DNA of 64,000 nt from Comamonas suwonensis (lineage in GTDB: Bacteria; Pseudomonadota; Gammaproteobacteria; Burkholderiales; Burkholderiaceae_C). Where the stretch lies: assembly GCF_012844455.2 (NCBI RefSeq), contig NZ_JABBCQ020000006.1:124001-188000 (forward strand). Direction: 5' to 3'. A program made the position numbers and the translations under genes. The notes under the pieces are model-generated. The model was not told where the DNA came from, did not search any database, and saw only the letters and a list, made by a program, of their open reading frames with translations. Positions 17,614 to 25,731 of this stretch are shown piece after piece; position 1 is the stretch's first letter; every line of letters starts with the position of its first letter.

Positions 17614-18531
17614 TCATGCCGTCATCCACGGCGGGGATGGGTTCCTGTCCACTGGAAGATCATTTGGAAGAGAGCGATCAGATGCATCATGCCCACCCGC
17701 AAGCTCTGCTTCCATAAACCCCTGCGAATACACATATTCATTTATTTTTTTATCCAAAGCCCTTTTCATTAGATTTTCCAAATCCCTAGGCTTTAGCTTT
17801 AATAGCCAATCAAATGCTTGTAATTTTTTCAAAATGGATGCATTGCATGTTCCATATATTCTAAAACAAGCATCTGCTGACCGACCGATCAACTCCCTAG
17901 TCTCCTCCGTAAAATCGATATCATTAGCCTTTCCATCTTCAAAAATTTTTCTACGTCTCTGAATAAAATATGACTCCGATCTCAGCTCCAAGTGCTTCAA
18001 AGCCGTCAGCACACCTTCAGTTTTTTTATGAAATTTATCTAGAATATCAAGCCTTTTATCACTAGCCACGGCTTCTCTAAAATTTCTATCCTTCAATAGA
18101 TATCCTCCCTTGATATTAAACTCCTTCAAAGACTCGACCACAGCAGAAAGTCTATCTATTTGATCCTGCTGCAAATGAACTTTCAACTCATTACCTACTG
18201 GACCGAGGATCCACGCAAACCAAACAACAAACCGAGCCCTCCGCTCAAACTTCCTCTCCTCGCATGCACCATTAATCTCCTTCACTGGCTCCAAAAAACT
18301 ATTTGGACGCCAAGTTTGATACGCCTCCTCCAATTCAATTAATGCAGATTCAAATTTTTTATTCAAAAGAAGGCCTTTAATATATTCAAGGCCAATTAAA
18401 TCTTTATAAAAAATCTTCCATTCTTCATGAGAGGGCGAGCTCCACATGTCAATGAATTTTTTATTGCACAGAACAAATTCCGTAAAAATACAATGATTTT
18501 CTTTATTCATTAAGTACATCGAATTTTTCAT
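17614..18531 (-). CDS. AT-rich hypothetical protein
   Basis: 305 aa from the ATG at 18531 with AGGATGGA upstream; an in-frame TTG at 18561 is the alternative. Base composition is markedly more AT-rich than all neighbours, a sign of recent transfer. The sequence is mainly helical and charged (LIELEEAYQTW, VLTALKHLELRSESYFIQRRRK), with one hydrophobic stretch (FVVWFAWILGPVG near 100) too short and polar to call a sure membrane helix. No known domain. It reads in the same direction as the polymerase genes but is separated by ~110 bp. Orphan genes of this composition in islands are often anti-phage or toxin genes, but nothing here proves that. Confidence 0.7.
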   Translation of the reverse strand: MKNSMYLMNKENHCIFTEFVLCNKKFIDMWSSPSHEEWKIFYKDLIGLEYIKGLLLNKKFESALIELEEAYQTWRPNSFLEPVKEINGACEERKFERRARFVVWFAWILGPVGNELKVHLQQDQIDRLSAVVESLKEFNIKGGYLLKDRNFREAVASDKRLDILDKFHKKTEGVLTALKHLELRSESYFIQRRRKIFEDGKANDIDFTEETRELIGRSADACFRIYGTCNASILKKLQAFDWLLKLKPRDLENLMKRALDKKINEYVYSQGFMEAELAGGHDASDRSLPNDLPVDRNPSPPWMTA

Positions 18532-18706
18532 AAAAATCCATCCTGACGGTTTTTCATGCAACTAGGTGCCTGCCATCCAAGCACCTGCCTTGTTATTTAT
18601 AGTAATAGAATAACTATAGTAACGATTGATCAGCACATCAAATCCATCCGAATATCCCATCATCTTCAAACCAATATCATTAATCTGATCCTTACGGATC
18701 TCCATC

Positions 18707-18747
18707 AGCCCCAGGCGCCATCAAGCGCCTGGGGCTTTTTCTTTTTC
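18707..18747 (+). terminator. Perfect 12-bp hairpin plus T-run immediately before a small gene
   Basis: AGCCCCAGGCGC at 18707-18718 pairs perfectly with GCGCCTGGGGCT at 18725-18736, followed by TTTTCTTTTTC. It is a textbook intrinsic terminator on the plus strand, ending ~20 nt before the GTG of the small gene at 18768. No plus-strand gene precedes it, so it may end a small RNA or act as a leader attenuator. Confidence 0.8.
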
Positions 18748-18767
18748 TACCCCCCCCGGAGCTAAAT

Positions 18768-18905
18768 GTGCACCCTCTGCCTCTGTTACCCACCGTTTTC
18801 GCTGCCCTACCTACAGGACCCGGAGCTGCATTGGCCTTGGTCACGGCCGCTGTGGCTTATGTACTGACCCAACGTGAGCTAGACGCGTCTATCCGCATTC
18901 GCTAA
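18768..18905 (+). CDS. 45-aa hydrophobic peptide (probable single-TM protein)
   Basis: GTG start at 18768 with GGAG 8 nt upstream. The peptide contains one hydrophobic segment of about 22 residues (PGAALALVTAAVAYVLTQ) followed by a charged tail ELDASIRIR. It fills the space between two hairpin-plus-T-run elements. I recognise no family. The length, ribosome site and membrane segment make it plausible, but it is short and could be spurious. Confidence 0.5.
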   Translation: MHPLPLLPTVFAALPTGPGAALALVTAAVAYVLTQRELDASIRIR

Positions 18906-18925
18906 CCCCTCTCATCCCCTTGATG

Positions 18926-18963
18926 CCCCCCGTAGTCATCCGGCTGCGGGGGTTTTCGTTTTT
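18926..18963 (+). terminator. Hairpin plus T-run directly upstream of the gene at 18976
   Basis: CCCCCGTAG pairs with CTGCGGGGG (one G-U), followed by TTTTCGTTTTT. The following bases are the GGAG ribosome site and the ATG at 18976, so the terminator-like element sits in the immediate leader of the gene. Confidence 0.72.
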
Positions 18964-18975
18964 ATGGAGATTGCA

Positions 18976-19593
18976 ATGACAACATCCTTTGAAGCACCCC
19001 AAACTTTCCGCCTACTCAAGACCGATATTGCTGCCAAGTTGTCCACGCGCAGTGAAGGCGGTATCACCTATATCGTGATGGCCGACCTTGGTGATTGGCC
19101 TGATCTGCACCTTGCCGTCACAGCCAATGAAGGTGGTGGCCTGTGGAGCCGGGAAGCGGTCGCCCTCTCGACAATCGAGGCGATCATCGATGGCTTTGCC
19201 GCACAGCCTTTCCCTACGAAGGCCTTGAAGGAGGCAACGGTTGGACGCAGTGCCAATAACGCACCGTTTCTGCTTGCCGTGCTGAAGGATCTGGGATTGG
19301 CTCAATCCGCTCCTGAGAAGCACCACCACTATGTCAAGGCCGGTGATTGGTCGTCGTTTCGCAATGAGTTGCTGCTGCAAGATGGCCCCGAGATCACCTA
19401 CCCAGAAGTCATCACGGGCACTTCTGATGAAGAGGAGGCTGAAGTGTCAGGCAATGCCGTGGATACCACTTCTGCCCCTGCTTCCGATGCATTGATCACA
19501 GCCAAGCCCAAGCGCAAGAAGAAGCCTGCCAAGGCCGAATCTGAGCAGGTAGATCAAGACGAAGAGGATGGTCACGATGCTTCGGCTCAGTGA
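18976..19593 (+). CDS. Hypothetical mobile-element protein with acidic/basic tail
   Basis: 205 aa from the ATG at 18976, 6 nt after GGAG; an in-frame ATG at 18964 lies inside the T-run end and has no site. Residues 1-~130 form a compact domain (GGITYIVMADLGDWPDLHLAV, with SREAVALSTIEAIIDGF). The C-terminal ~60 residues are low-complexity, acidic with a lysine/arginine block KPKRKKKPAK, typical of nucleic-acid binding tails. It overlaps the next gene. Similar genes are, as far as I recall, common in plasmid and integrative-element backbones; the function is not known to me. Confidence 0.75.
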   Translation: MTTSFEAPQTFRLLKTDIAAKLSTRSEGGITYIVMADLGDWPDLHLAVTANEGGGLWSREAVALSTIEAIIDGFAAQPFPTKALKEATVGRSANNAPFLLAVLKDLGLAQSAPEKHHHYVKAGDWSSFRNELLLQDGPEITYPEVITGTSDEEEAEVSGNAVDTTSAPASDALITAKPKRKKKPAKAESEQVDQDEEDGHDASAQ

Positions 19594-19951
19594 TGCCTCT
19601 GCGGTCAATGCCCTCGATGACTGCGCCATGCAAGCGGTGATTCAGCAAAGGCTCATTGAACTGTCTGAGTATCAGCAACCCTTGGATGAGTTAGTCGAGT
19701 TTTGGTTGCTGGATGGCTCCGATACAGGGGCTGCATTGGAAGTCCCAACAGGTAGACCAGTGATGACAGGTTGGTCCAGCCCTGGCGGTTCATTCCTTCC
19801 TAGCTGGGACTCTCTGGTATCGCATCCATCCTGCTTTGAGATGGTGTTTGTCCTGGACGATACCGGCTATGGAGCCGTGTTCTGGATACCGAAGTCCAGC
19901 GCCGATCCAGCCTTGCTTGAACTGTGCAGCAAGCACGCAGTTGAGGCATGA
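19577..19951 (+). CDS. Hypothetical protein, overlapping its upstream neighbour
   Basis: 124 aa from the ATG at 19577 (GAGG about 9 nt upstream); an ATG at 19568 is also possible. It overlaps the previous gene by 17 nt, so the two are coupled. The sequence is acidic, with HPSCFEMVFVLDDTGYGAVFWI near the C-terminus. No family recognised. It is followed by a hairpin plus T-run and another small gene. Confidence 0.7.
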   Translation: MLRLSDASAVNALDDCAMQAVIQQRLIELSEYQQPLDELVEFWLLDGSDTGAALEVPTGRPVMTGWSSPGGSFLPSWDSLVSHPSCFEMVFVLDDTGYGAVFWIPKSSADPALLELCSKHAVEA

Positions 19952-20000
19952 CGCTATCGCTGCCAAGCCCCTCTTTCCCCAGTTTTCCCATCCCCATCGT

Positions 20001-20036
20001 GCCGACCGCCCTTTACCGGGTGGGTCGGCATTTTCT
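20001..20036 (+). terminator. Hairpin plus T-run directly upstream of the gene at 20052
   Basis: GCCGACC-N15-GGTCGGC with inner pairing GCCC/GGGT, then ATTTTCT. The ribosome site GAGGAG follows within 10 nt. Same arrangement as at 18707, 18926 and 20737. Confidence 0.75.
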
Positions 20037-20051
20037 ATTGAGGAGATCGCT

Positions 20052-20369
20052 ATGGATCACAAATTTGAGTGTGGAGCGGTGGTTGCTACTCCCGCTTCCC
20101 TCGACCTTCTCCACCAACACGGCATCAACCCTTTACTCCTCCTGTCCCGTCATGCAACTGGCGATTGGGGCGATGTATGTTCCGACGATGCCGCAGCGAA
20201 TGACGACGCTGTGCGCACAGGTACACGGCTGCTGTCCAGCTACCGCATTAACGCAACGTCGACCGTGTGGATCATCACGGAGGCCGTGTCTAACTGGGAT
20301 GACCAAGGCAATGCACTGATTGTCCCCAAGCGGCTAGCCTCCACGATCTTGCTCCCTAGCGAGTATTGA
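20052..20369 (+). CDS. Small conserved plasmid/island protein
   Basis: 105 aa from the ATG at 20052, with GAGGAG 7 nt upstream. The sequence VVATPASLDLLHQHGINPLL, RHATGDWGDV, GTRLLSSYRI and STILLPSEY fits a small protein family I know only as a frequent passenger on plasmids and integrative elements of proteobacteria; database names for it are inconsistent and its function is unestablished. It supports the mobile-element nature of this segment. Confidence 0.8.
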   Translation: MDHKFECGAVVATPASLDLLHQHGINPLLLLSRHATGDWGDVCSDDAAANDDAVRTGTRLLSSYRINATSTVWIITEAVSNWDDQGNALIVPKRLASTILLPSEY

Positions 20370-20736
20370 TCCAGTCACTCCAGACCAACGCCCGAAGAAC
20401 GGCTATGGCGGCCTTGCTGCACTACCCGCTGACGCCGAGTTTTTCAGTGAGTTCGGCATAAGACCGGACGGTCCATCATCTGCATGGGCTGCTCTGCGTC
20501 AGATAGCACTAGGTCCATGCCAGCTCTAGCGCTATGCAGTCCCGCTTGCTTGGGGCTTTCGGGGAAACAGGGATTTGGTGTACGAGCAGCTCACTTGCTG
20601 CTTTCCCTTGTGAATCAACAACTCGCGCATCGCCCACTGTCCATCCAGCTCTCGCAGTCCCTTTTCCCTTTTTTAAAAAAGGACCGCTTCTGAACAAATA
20701 GATAGGACCTGCACCATTCCTTTCAGGACCTCCTGC
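20370..20736. other. Intergenic region before the integrase
   Basis: About 370 bp with no convincing gene. It contains a short inverted repeat GACCGGACGGTC near 20462-20473 and a small hairpin with CCTTTTTT/AAAAAAGG at about 20668-20683. An excision control site or transfer origin could lie here, but nothing diagnostic is visible. Confidence 0.45.
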
Positions 20737-20771
20737 GCCGCTCCGGAAATTTCCGGTAGCGGCATTTTTTT
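20737..20771 (+). terminator. Hairpin plus T-run in the integrase leader
   Basis: GCCGCTCCGGAAATTTCCGG with closing AGCGGC (20737-20763), then ATTTTTTT. It lies 22 nt before the integrase ATG, so transcription from upstream should mostly end here unless the hairpin is controlled. Confidence 0.78.
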
Positions 20772-20792
20772 ATTCCACTTCCAGCGAGGCAG

Positions 20793-21989
20793 ATGATGGC
20801 CACAAGGACCAAATTTCAATTCACGAATCGCAACATTGCAGCGCTACCCGCTCACGAAGCAAACTCATCAGCCAAAGCCGCTGAATATTCCGATCTGGCC
20901 GTCGTTGGACTTAAAGTCATCGTGGGTACCAACGGTATCAAGCGATTCGCTTTCCGCTATCAAACACTTTCCGGTCGAAAGCGCTATGCAACTCTGGGAA
21001 CGGTTGGCGCTCTCGATGTTGCGGAGGCACGCAAGCTAGCTCTGGAAATGCGGGCGATCGTTGAACGCGGAGGAGATCCGCTGGAGGATCGAGATCGCAT
21101 CAAAACCATGCCGACGTTTTCAGAATTCGTACGCCAGGAATACCTTCCATACGCTTACCAGACCAAGCGCTCAGCCATCAACGACGAATCTAAATTTCGC
21201 CTGCATCTTGAGCCCAAGCTCGGGCATCTGCGACTGTGCGACATCACGCCACGGGATATCCAAATGCATCATGCATCCATCAAGGAGAGTCATTCTCCAG
21301 GCACTGCGAATCGCCACCTTGCCTTGCTCAGCGCAACATTCCGCAAGGCGTTGGAATGGGGTCGAGCTGACCGAAATCCTGTCGCGGGCATCAAGGCTTT
21401 TAAGGAAAACAACCAGAAGCAGCGATTCCTTTCTCCCGAAGAGATTGGACGCTTGTTTGTAGCGATGGAGTCCGAGAAGAATCAGGTGGCCGTCGCAGCC
21501 TTGAAGCTGTTGCTATTGACCGGCACACGGCGACAGGAGGCATTGTCCGCACGCTGGGAACACATCAACCTGGATCAAGGCCAATGGTGGCTCCCTCAGA
21601 CCAAAAATGGCCGTGGTCGATACGTCACGCTGTCTGATGAAGTCAAAGCGCTCCTGATGGCATTACCAAGCCGTGAATCGGGTGGATGGGTGTTTCCTAG
21701 TCGCATCGAGGGCAAGGCCTTCCACAACCCACGCAAGGCGCTGGATCGCCTGCTTAAGGCCGCCGGCATCGAACACCTACGTATCCACGACCTGCGTCAC
21801 TCGTTTGCCAGTCTGGCGGTCAACTCGGGGGCTACGTTGTATGAGGTCCAGGACCTTCTTGGGCACAGCACCTCACAGATGACCCAGCGCTATGCCCACC
21901 TTGCTGACACTGGCCGGATACGTGTGGTTGGCAAAGTCGCGGAGATGGTCAGGACTGCCGTGGTCAATAGCAGCAATGCCTTGCACTAG
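20793..21989 (+). CDS. Tyrosine recombinase / island integrase
   Basis: 398 aa (ATG-ATG start, GCGAGGC upstream). Residues 1-~100 match the DUF4102-type N-terminal domain of P4-family integrases (LAVVGLKVIVGTNGIKRFAF), followed by a SAM-like core-binding domain and the catalytic domain. Catalytic set: Arg246 in LLTGTRRQEAL, a Lys in PQTKNGRGR near 270, His332 and Arg335 in HDLRHSFASL, His358 in LLGHSTSQ and nucleophile Tyr367 in QRYAHL. All are present, so the enzyme should be active. Integrases of this type commonly use tRNA 3' ends, consistent with the tRNA-Phe repeats, though it is not adjacent to either repeat. Confidence 0.95.
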   Translation: MMATRTKFQFTNRNIAALPAHEANSSAKAAEYSDLAVVGLKVIVGTNGIKRFAFRYQTLSGRKRYATLGTVGALDVAEARKLALEMRAIVERGGDPLEDRDRIKTMPTFSEFVRQEYLPYAYQTKRSAINDESKFRLHLEPKLGHLRLCDITPRDIQMHHASIKESHSPGTANRHLALLSATFRKALEWGRADRNPVAGIKAFKENNQKQRFLSPEEIGRLFVAMESEKNQVAVAALKLLLLTGTRRQEALSARWEHINLDQGQWWLPQTKNGRGRYVTLSDEVKALLMALPSRESGGWVFPSRIEGKAFHNPRKALDRLLKAAGIEHLRIHDLRHSFASLAVNSGATLYEVQDLLGHSTSQMTQRYAHLADTGRIRVVGKVAEMVRTAVVNSSNALH

Positions 21990-22024
21990 GGTACCTGGCC
22001 GCTGAAATCAGGAGCAATGGAAAA

Positions 22025-22052
22025 GGAAGCCGATGGCTTCCTTTTTTTCCGA
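22025..22052 (+). terminator. Intrinsic terminator after the integrase
   Basis: GGAAGCC-GAT-GGCTTCC followed by TTTTTTTCC, about 40 nt after the integrase stop codon. Confidence 0.85.
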
Positions 22053-22263
22053 CACCGCCTTTTTCTTAGCTGCCCGCTTCAGGCTGCGGATTCAACCGGT
22101 CATTGAACACAGCCGGTCCTTGACGACCGCTTCACCCTCGAAACCGGCTGTTCTGCTCAACTTGCCGCATACCTGCTCGAACGGCCTGCTTCTGCGTGAC
22201 GGGACAGGCTCATGCTGACCTCAAGCCGAAGTTCGCGCTTGTTGCTTTGATCACTGCTCTAGC

Positions 22264-25263
22264 TTAAGTTGACAACAAAGATGTTGGTGAGATCTCATCG
22301 GAGATCCCTAAAACCGGGTTTGCGTCGTCGGCCAATTCATTGAGCACAGCGAACACACCGTCGAGGTCGTCGCGATATGAAGCGATGTAATTTGACATGA
22401 AGACGCATCGCTGGCTGGTCTCCAATTTCCGACCAAGGATATGCTCGCGATGTTGTTTCCAGAAGCGTCCCATCGCCTTGGCATCTAATCCACCAGGAAG
22501 TTCAGCCTTGGTTGCGACATATCCATCCGTTTCGCTGCCCGAATAGAAGGAGTTGCTTAGATTGGAAAGGCAGTAGTCAAGGAACAAAAAAACGTTGTTC
22601 TCATCGACATCCGGACTAAAGCATGTATTGAAAACGTAGTCGTTCATCAACTTGGCTATACCTCCGCCATCCTCAACTCCATCCTGGTCATAGTGTCCAC
22701 AACCCACACCTGAACCATTGGGGGGACGCGAGTTACTAAGCTGGTAGATCACAAAGGATTTAACAATAGAGCGCGCAGTAGCGACGCGCTGGGCAACGGT
22801 GATGTCACCATTGTTGGTCAAAGGGTCCTGTGCCGCATGTTCAAGCCGTGCGAAGGCTGTGCCAAGAAAGGCGCCAACTGGTGTTTCATTTGCTTCCGCA
22901 AAAAAGTTGCGCCTCGAATCGATGTAGGTTCGTTTGAACAGTGCAAAAACCCTTTGAGAAAGCTTCCTCATCCCCATCAATGCGAGCTTGCTGACTAGCC
23001 CAGACGTCGCAGCCGTCCTATCCTGATCAACGATGAGGGCTGTATGTAGGTTGTACAACTGCCCCTGGCGATCAGCAGAGCAATACAACCTGAATAACAT
23101 GAGGTCGTTCCAACCTAGGACTCCGCGATCAGGGCTAACAAGCCAGTCTAGGATCCCCTTTCCTTTATGGGCATGCTCTCCGAATATCCGCCACGCGATC
23201 TCGATAACATTCTCGGTAGTGTTAGGCAGCCTCCTCCCCTGTGTACGCCCCCAGCCGGCTCGGTCCAATAGTCGCAACAGGGAGTAGGTCGATCTCTGGC
23301 GCAATCCTCGATCGTCGTTCTCGAATGCTGAGTATTGGGGTAGATACGCAACGAGCGTCTCTATGGCGTCATGGGCGAGGGCACTGGTGAAATCGTGAGA
23401 CTGATTGACTAGCACTCTCCAAAATTGGTCATGCGAGTGCTCGCCTCGTTCCAATTCAAATTCCGCCGAGGTGAGCACTGAAGCAATGGAAGCACCCTTC
23501 CGAACTCGGTTTACGGCATCTTGGTACAGGACAAAAGTTTCCCGTGGTTCAGGCGTTGCGAAGCGCACGATAAGCTTGAGATAGCTCTCCAAGTTCCTGA
23601 GTTCTTGAAAATTGAAGCATGCGCGTGACCTTAGAACGGCTTCCTCGACATCGGAGCGTTCTTCAAGCCCCAACGCTCCAACGTCAAACAGCTGAGTCAA
23701 CAGGAACCCCGCAGAATCTTGTTGGTCCGCCACCATTGCCGAGAATGTCTCGGAGTTCTTAAAGTCTCTTTCACCGGACTTGCGATACACGGAGAAGTGA
23801 CCACTGCGCCCTTCCGTTTCTTCAGCGTAGATGCGCCTGAACAATCCGGGGTAGTTCAGATGCAGAAGCATGAGATTGATAAGGTCTCGCTTGTTGAAGT
23901 CGGTTCGACCCAGATTGGTCTTCTCGATCTGCATAAGAAGCATCGCGTTAACGAAACGCTTCAACTTACGCATGTCCCCAACAAGAGGCAGGTACTTTGC
24001 AGCTAAATCACCGTCCAGAATATCAGCCAATTCGCTGAGAACGGCACTAAGTTTGACCATAGTGTCAGAAGGTACCGAGCTCAGATGACTCTCAGCGCGC
24101 TCCCAATCGCGCCGTAAGAAGTCGCGAAGGCTGGAGCTGTCGACGAACAGGCTTAGCTTGACCGTCACAAATTTTTCTAGAAACTCGCGCGCTCTAGAAC
24201 CTTCTTCCTTGCCACCTGCAAGGAGCTCGGTGTCATAACAGAGGACATAGGTAGCCTGCGAGAGCTTGAATGTGCGCCTCGTTGCGAACAAGACGTTGTT
24301 CGTGGTCTTTGCGTCCAAGCGATCCAGGTCATCGATGACGATGATTACACGGCGTCCGATACGCCGAAGCACCTCGTCAATATCATCGAGAAGTTCATCA
24401 ACCGTCTCTTGCGAGGGCTCAAGTGAAAGCTTAAAGCCCAGGAACGAAACATCGGCCTTTCCCTTGATCAATCGGGAGTAGCGGGACGCCACCGGCTTGA
24501 ATTCAGGGGCAAAGACTTTGTTTTGGATGGTGGCAGTCAGGTCACGAATCAGACGGTCTGCAAGGTCTGGTTCAGAGGCATAACGGAGTGGCTCGAATCG
24601 ACATACGATGACCTGATCCTCCGCACTTTCCCAATAGCGCTCAGCAAGATTGATGAAGCTGGTCTTACCTACTCCCCACGGACCATCAACACCAAAGACG
24701 AGCCCTTGGTGAGCGTTGCTTGCCAGGACTGTATCTGCGAACGATTTTGCCTGGACCGCGCTCGCTAGCAGATCGTCCTTCCCGTCATCGATTTCTTCGT
24801 CCGCGATAAAGTACAGCTGCGAGGGCGCCGCCTTTGGCCTCGGCCATTGCTGCTGAAAGAGGGGGGACAACAGCACAACGCAGAGAAGGATGAGGACAAC
24901 AGGCGCCCAGTGAGGATCCGCAGATAAAAGAGCTACATGGAGTTTCGATAACCACGGCAAAGCCAGTTCGTTGGACCAAACTCCGACGCCCATCGCTACA
25001 AGCAAGTCAAGTCGAAAACTGCGGCCCATTCGTGCAGCAACCTCGAAAGCTTTTCGTTTGACCATATAAGTCAGACAGAGTCCCAGTCCGGCCAGAATTC
25101 CAGCGACCTTCGCCCAGATAGCAACGTCATTAATCTCTTGAGCGAACCTGGCGCTGAGATAGAAGGTTGACCGGCAGGTCTCCGCAATAAGAAAGCCAAC
25201 AACGAACAACCTGGCAAAAACCAGTAGCTCAGGCATCTTCATCGCCGGTTTGGTTTCGTTCAT
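22264..25263 (-). CDS. KAP-family P-loop NTPase with N-terminal membrane helices
   Basis: 999 aa from the ATG at 25263 (AGGGAG upstream). About four hydrophobic segments occupy residues ~10-150. Walker A GPWGVGKTS lies near 196 and Walker B VIIVIDDLDRLD near 307. The membrane segments plus this P-loop architecture fit the KAP family, named after eukaryotic Kidins220 and the phage-exclusion protein PifA. The C-terminal ~600 residues have no domain I can name and may be a sensor or effector. It is convergent with the integrase and divergent from the GHKL ATPase gene. KAP NTPases in islands are often linked to phage exclusion; the role here is inferred. Confidence 0.88.
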   Translation of the reverse strand: MNETKPAMKMPELLVFARLFVVGFLIAETCRSTFYLSARFAQEINDVAIWAKVAGILAGLGLCLTYMVKRKAFEVAARMGRSFRLDLLVAMGVGVWSNELALPWLSKLHVALLSADPHWAPVVLILLCVVLLSPLFQQQWPRPKAAPSQLYFIADEEIDDGKDDLLASAVQAKSFADTVLASNAHQGLVFGVDGPWGVGKTSFINLAERYWESAEDQVIVCRFEPLRYASEPDLADRLIRDLTATIQNKVFAPEFKPVASRYSRLIKGKADVSFLGFKLSLEPSQETVDELLDDIDEVLRRIGRRVIIVIDDLDRLDAKTTNNVLFATRRTFKLSQATYVLCYDTELLAGGKEEGSRAREFLEKFVTVKLSLFVDSSSLRDFLRRDWERAESHLSSVPSDTMVKLSAVLSELADILDGDLAAKYLPLVGDMRKLKRFVNAMLLMQIEKTNLGRTDFNKRDLINLMLLHLNYPGLFRRIYAEETEGRSGHFSVYRKSGERDFKNSETFSAMVADQQDSAGFLLTQLFDVGALGLEERSDVEEAVLRSRACFNFQELRNLESYLKLIVRFATPEPRETFVLYQDAVNRVRKGASIASVLTSAEFELERGEHSHDQFWRVLVNQSHDFTSALAHDAIETLVAYLPQYSAFENDDRGLRQRSTYSLLRLLDRAGWGRTQGRRLPNTTENVIEIAWRIFGEHAHKGKGILDWLVSPDRGVLGWNDLMLFRLYCSADRQGQLYNLHTALIVDQDRTAATSGLVSKLALMGMRKLSQRVFALFKRTYIDSRRNFFAEANETPVGAFLGTAFARLEHAAQDPLTNNGDITVAQRVATARSIVKSFVIYQLSNSRPPNGSGVGCGHYDQDGVEDGGGIAKLMNDYVFNTCFSPDVDENNVFLFLDYCLSNLSNSFYSGSETDGYVATKAELPGGLDAKAMGRFWKQHREHILGRKLETSQRCVFMSNYIASYRDDLDGVFAVLNELADDANPVLGISDEISPTSLLST

Positions 25264-25731
25264 TGATCGTTCTCCCTTGCGCAGCGCGATCAATTCGCGC
25301 TTTTGTTCATAATGCTGGCGACGATATCACTCTATATGTGCGCGAAAGTCTGGATTCACACTCCAAACGTTGGTCTAGCCTGAAGCGGTCGTTTAGACGC
25401 GCGAAACGAAAAGCTGCTTATGGCCGTTAGTACCTATGTGCCTGCTGTACAGATAACCGCCATAGGCCAAGCCGATGTCGCGATCGGAATGGCTGCTACC
25501 TGGCTCCTTCGCGACCTCACTTCATCTGAGCAGACGTCCGCTGCACACCTCAAACAGGCAACTTGCTGCATCTAACGCGCCAGCCAATCTAAACAGCAAC
25601 TCTCGTAAGCTGCGAATGGGTGGCATCGGCTTTTCCGTTGCGCGATGCGAGTGCGGTTGAACTAGAGGGGCTGAGCTGCTAGTTTGGCTACCGTTAGACT
25701 AGCTGGCAAATAGTCGAATTAGGAGGGCATC
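25264..25731. other. Divergent promoter region between KAP and GHKL genes
   Basis: 468 bp between two divergently read genes; both promoters should lie here. The plus-strand gene has a strong ribosome site (AGGAGGGCATC before the ATG at 25732). No convincing gene or operator is seen. Confidence 0.5.

Noticed and set aside
22033..22218. 61-codon plus-strand frame after the integrase
   Set aside because: Starts inside the terminator hairpin and has no ribosome site or family similarity.
25475..25660. 61-codon plus-strand frame in the KAP-GHKL intergenic region
   Set aside because: No ribosome site and no recognisable sequence; more likely promoter DNA.
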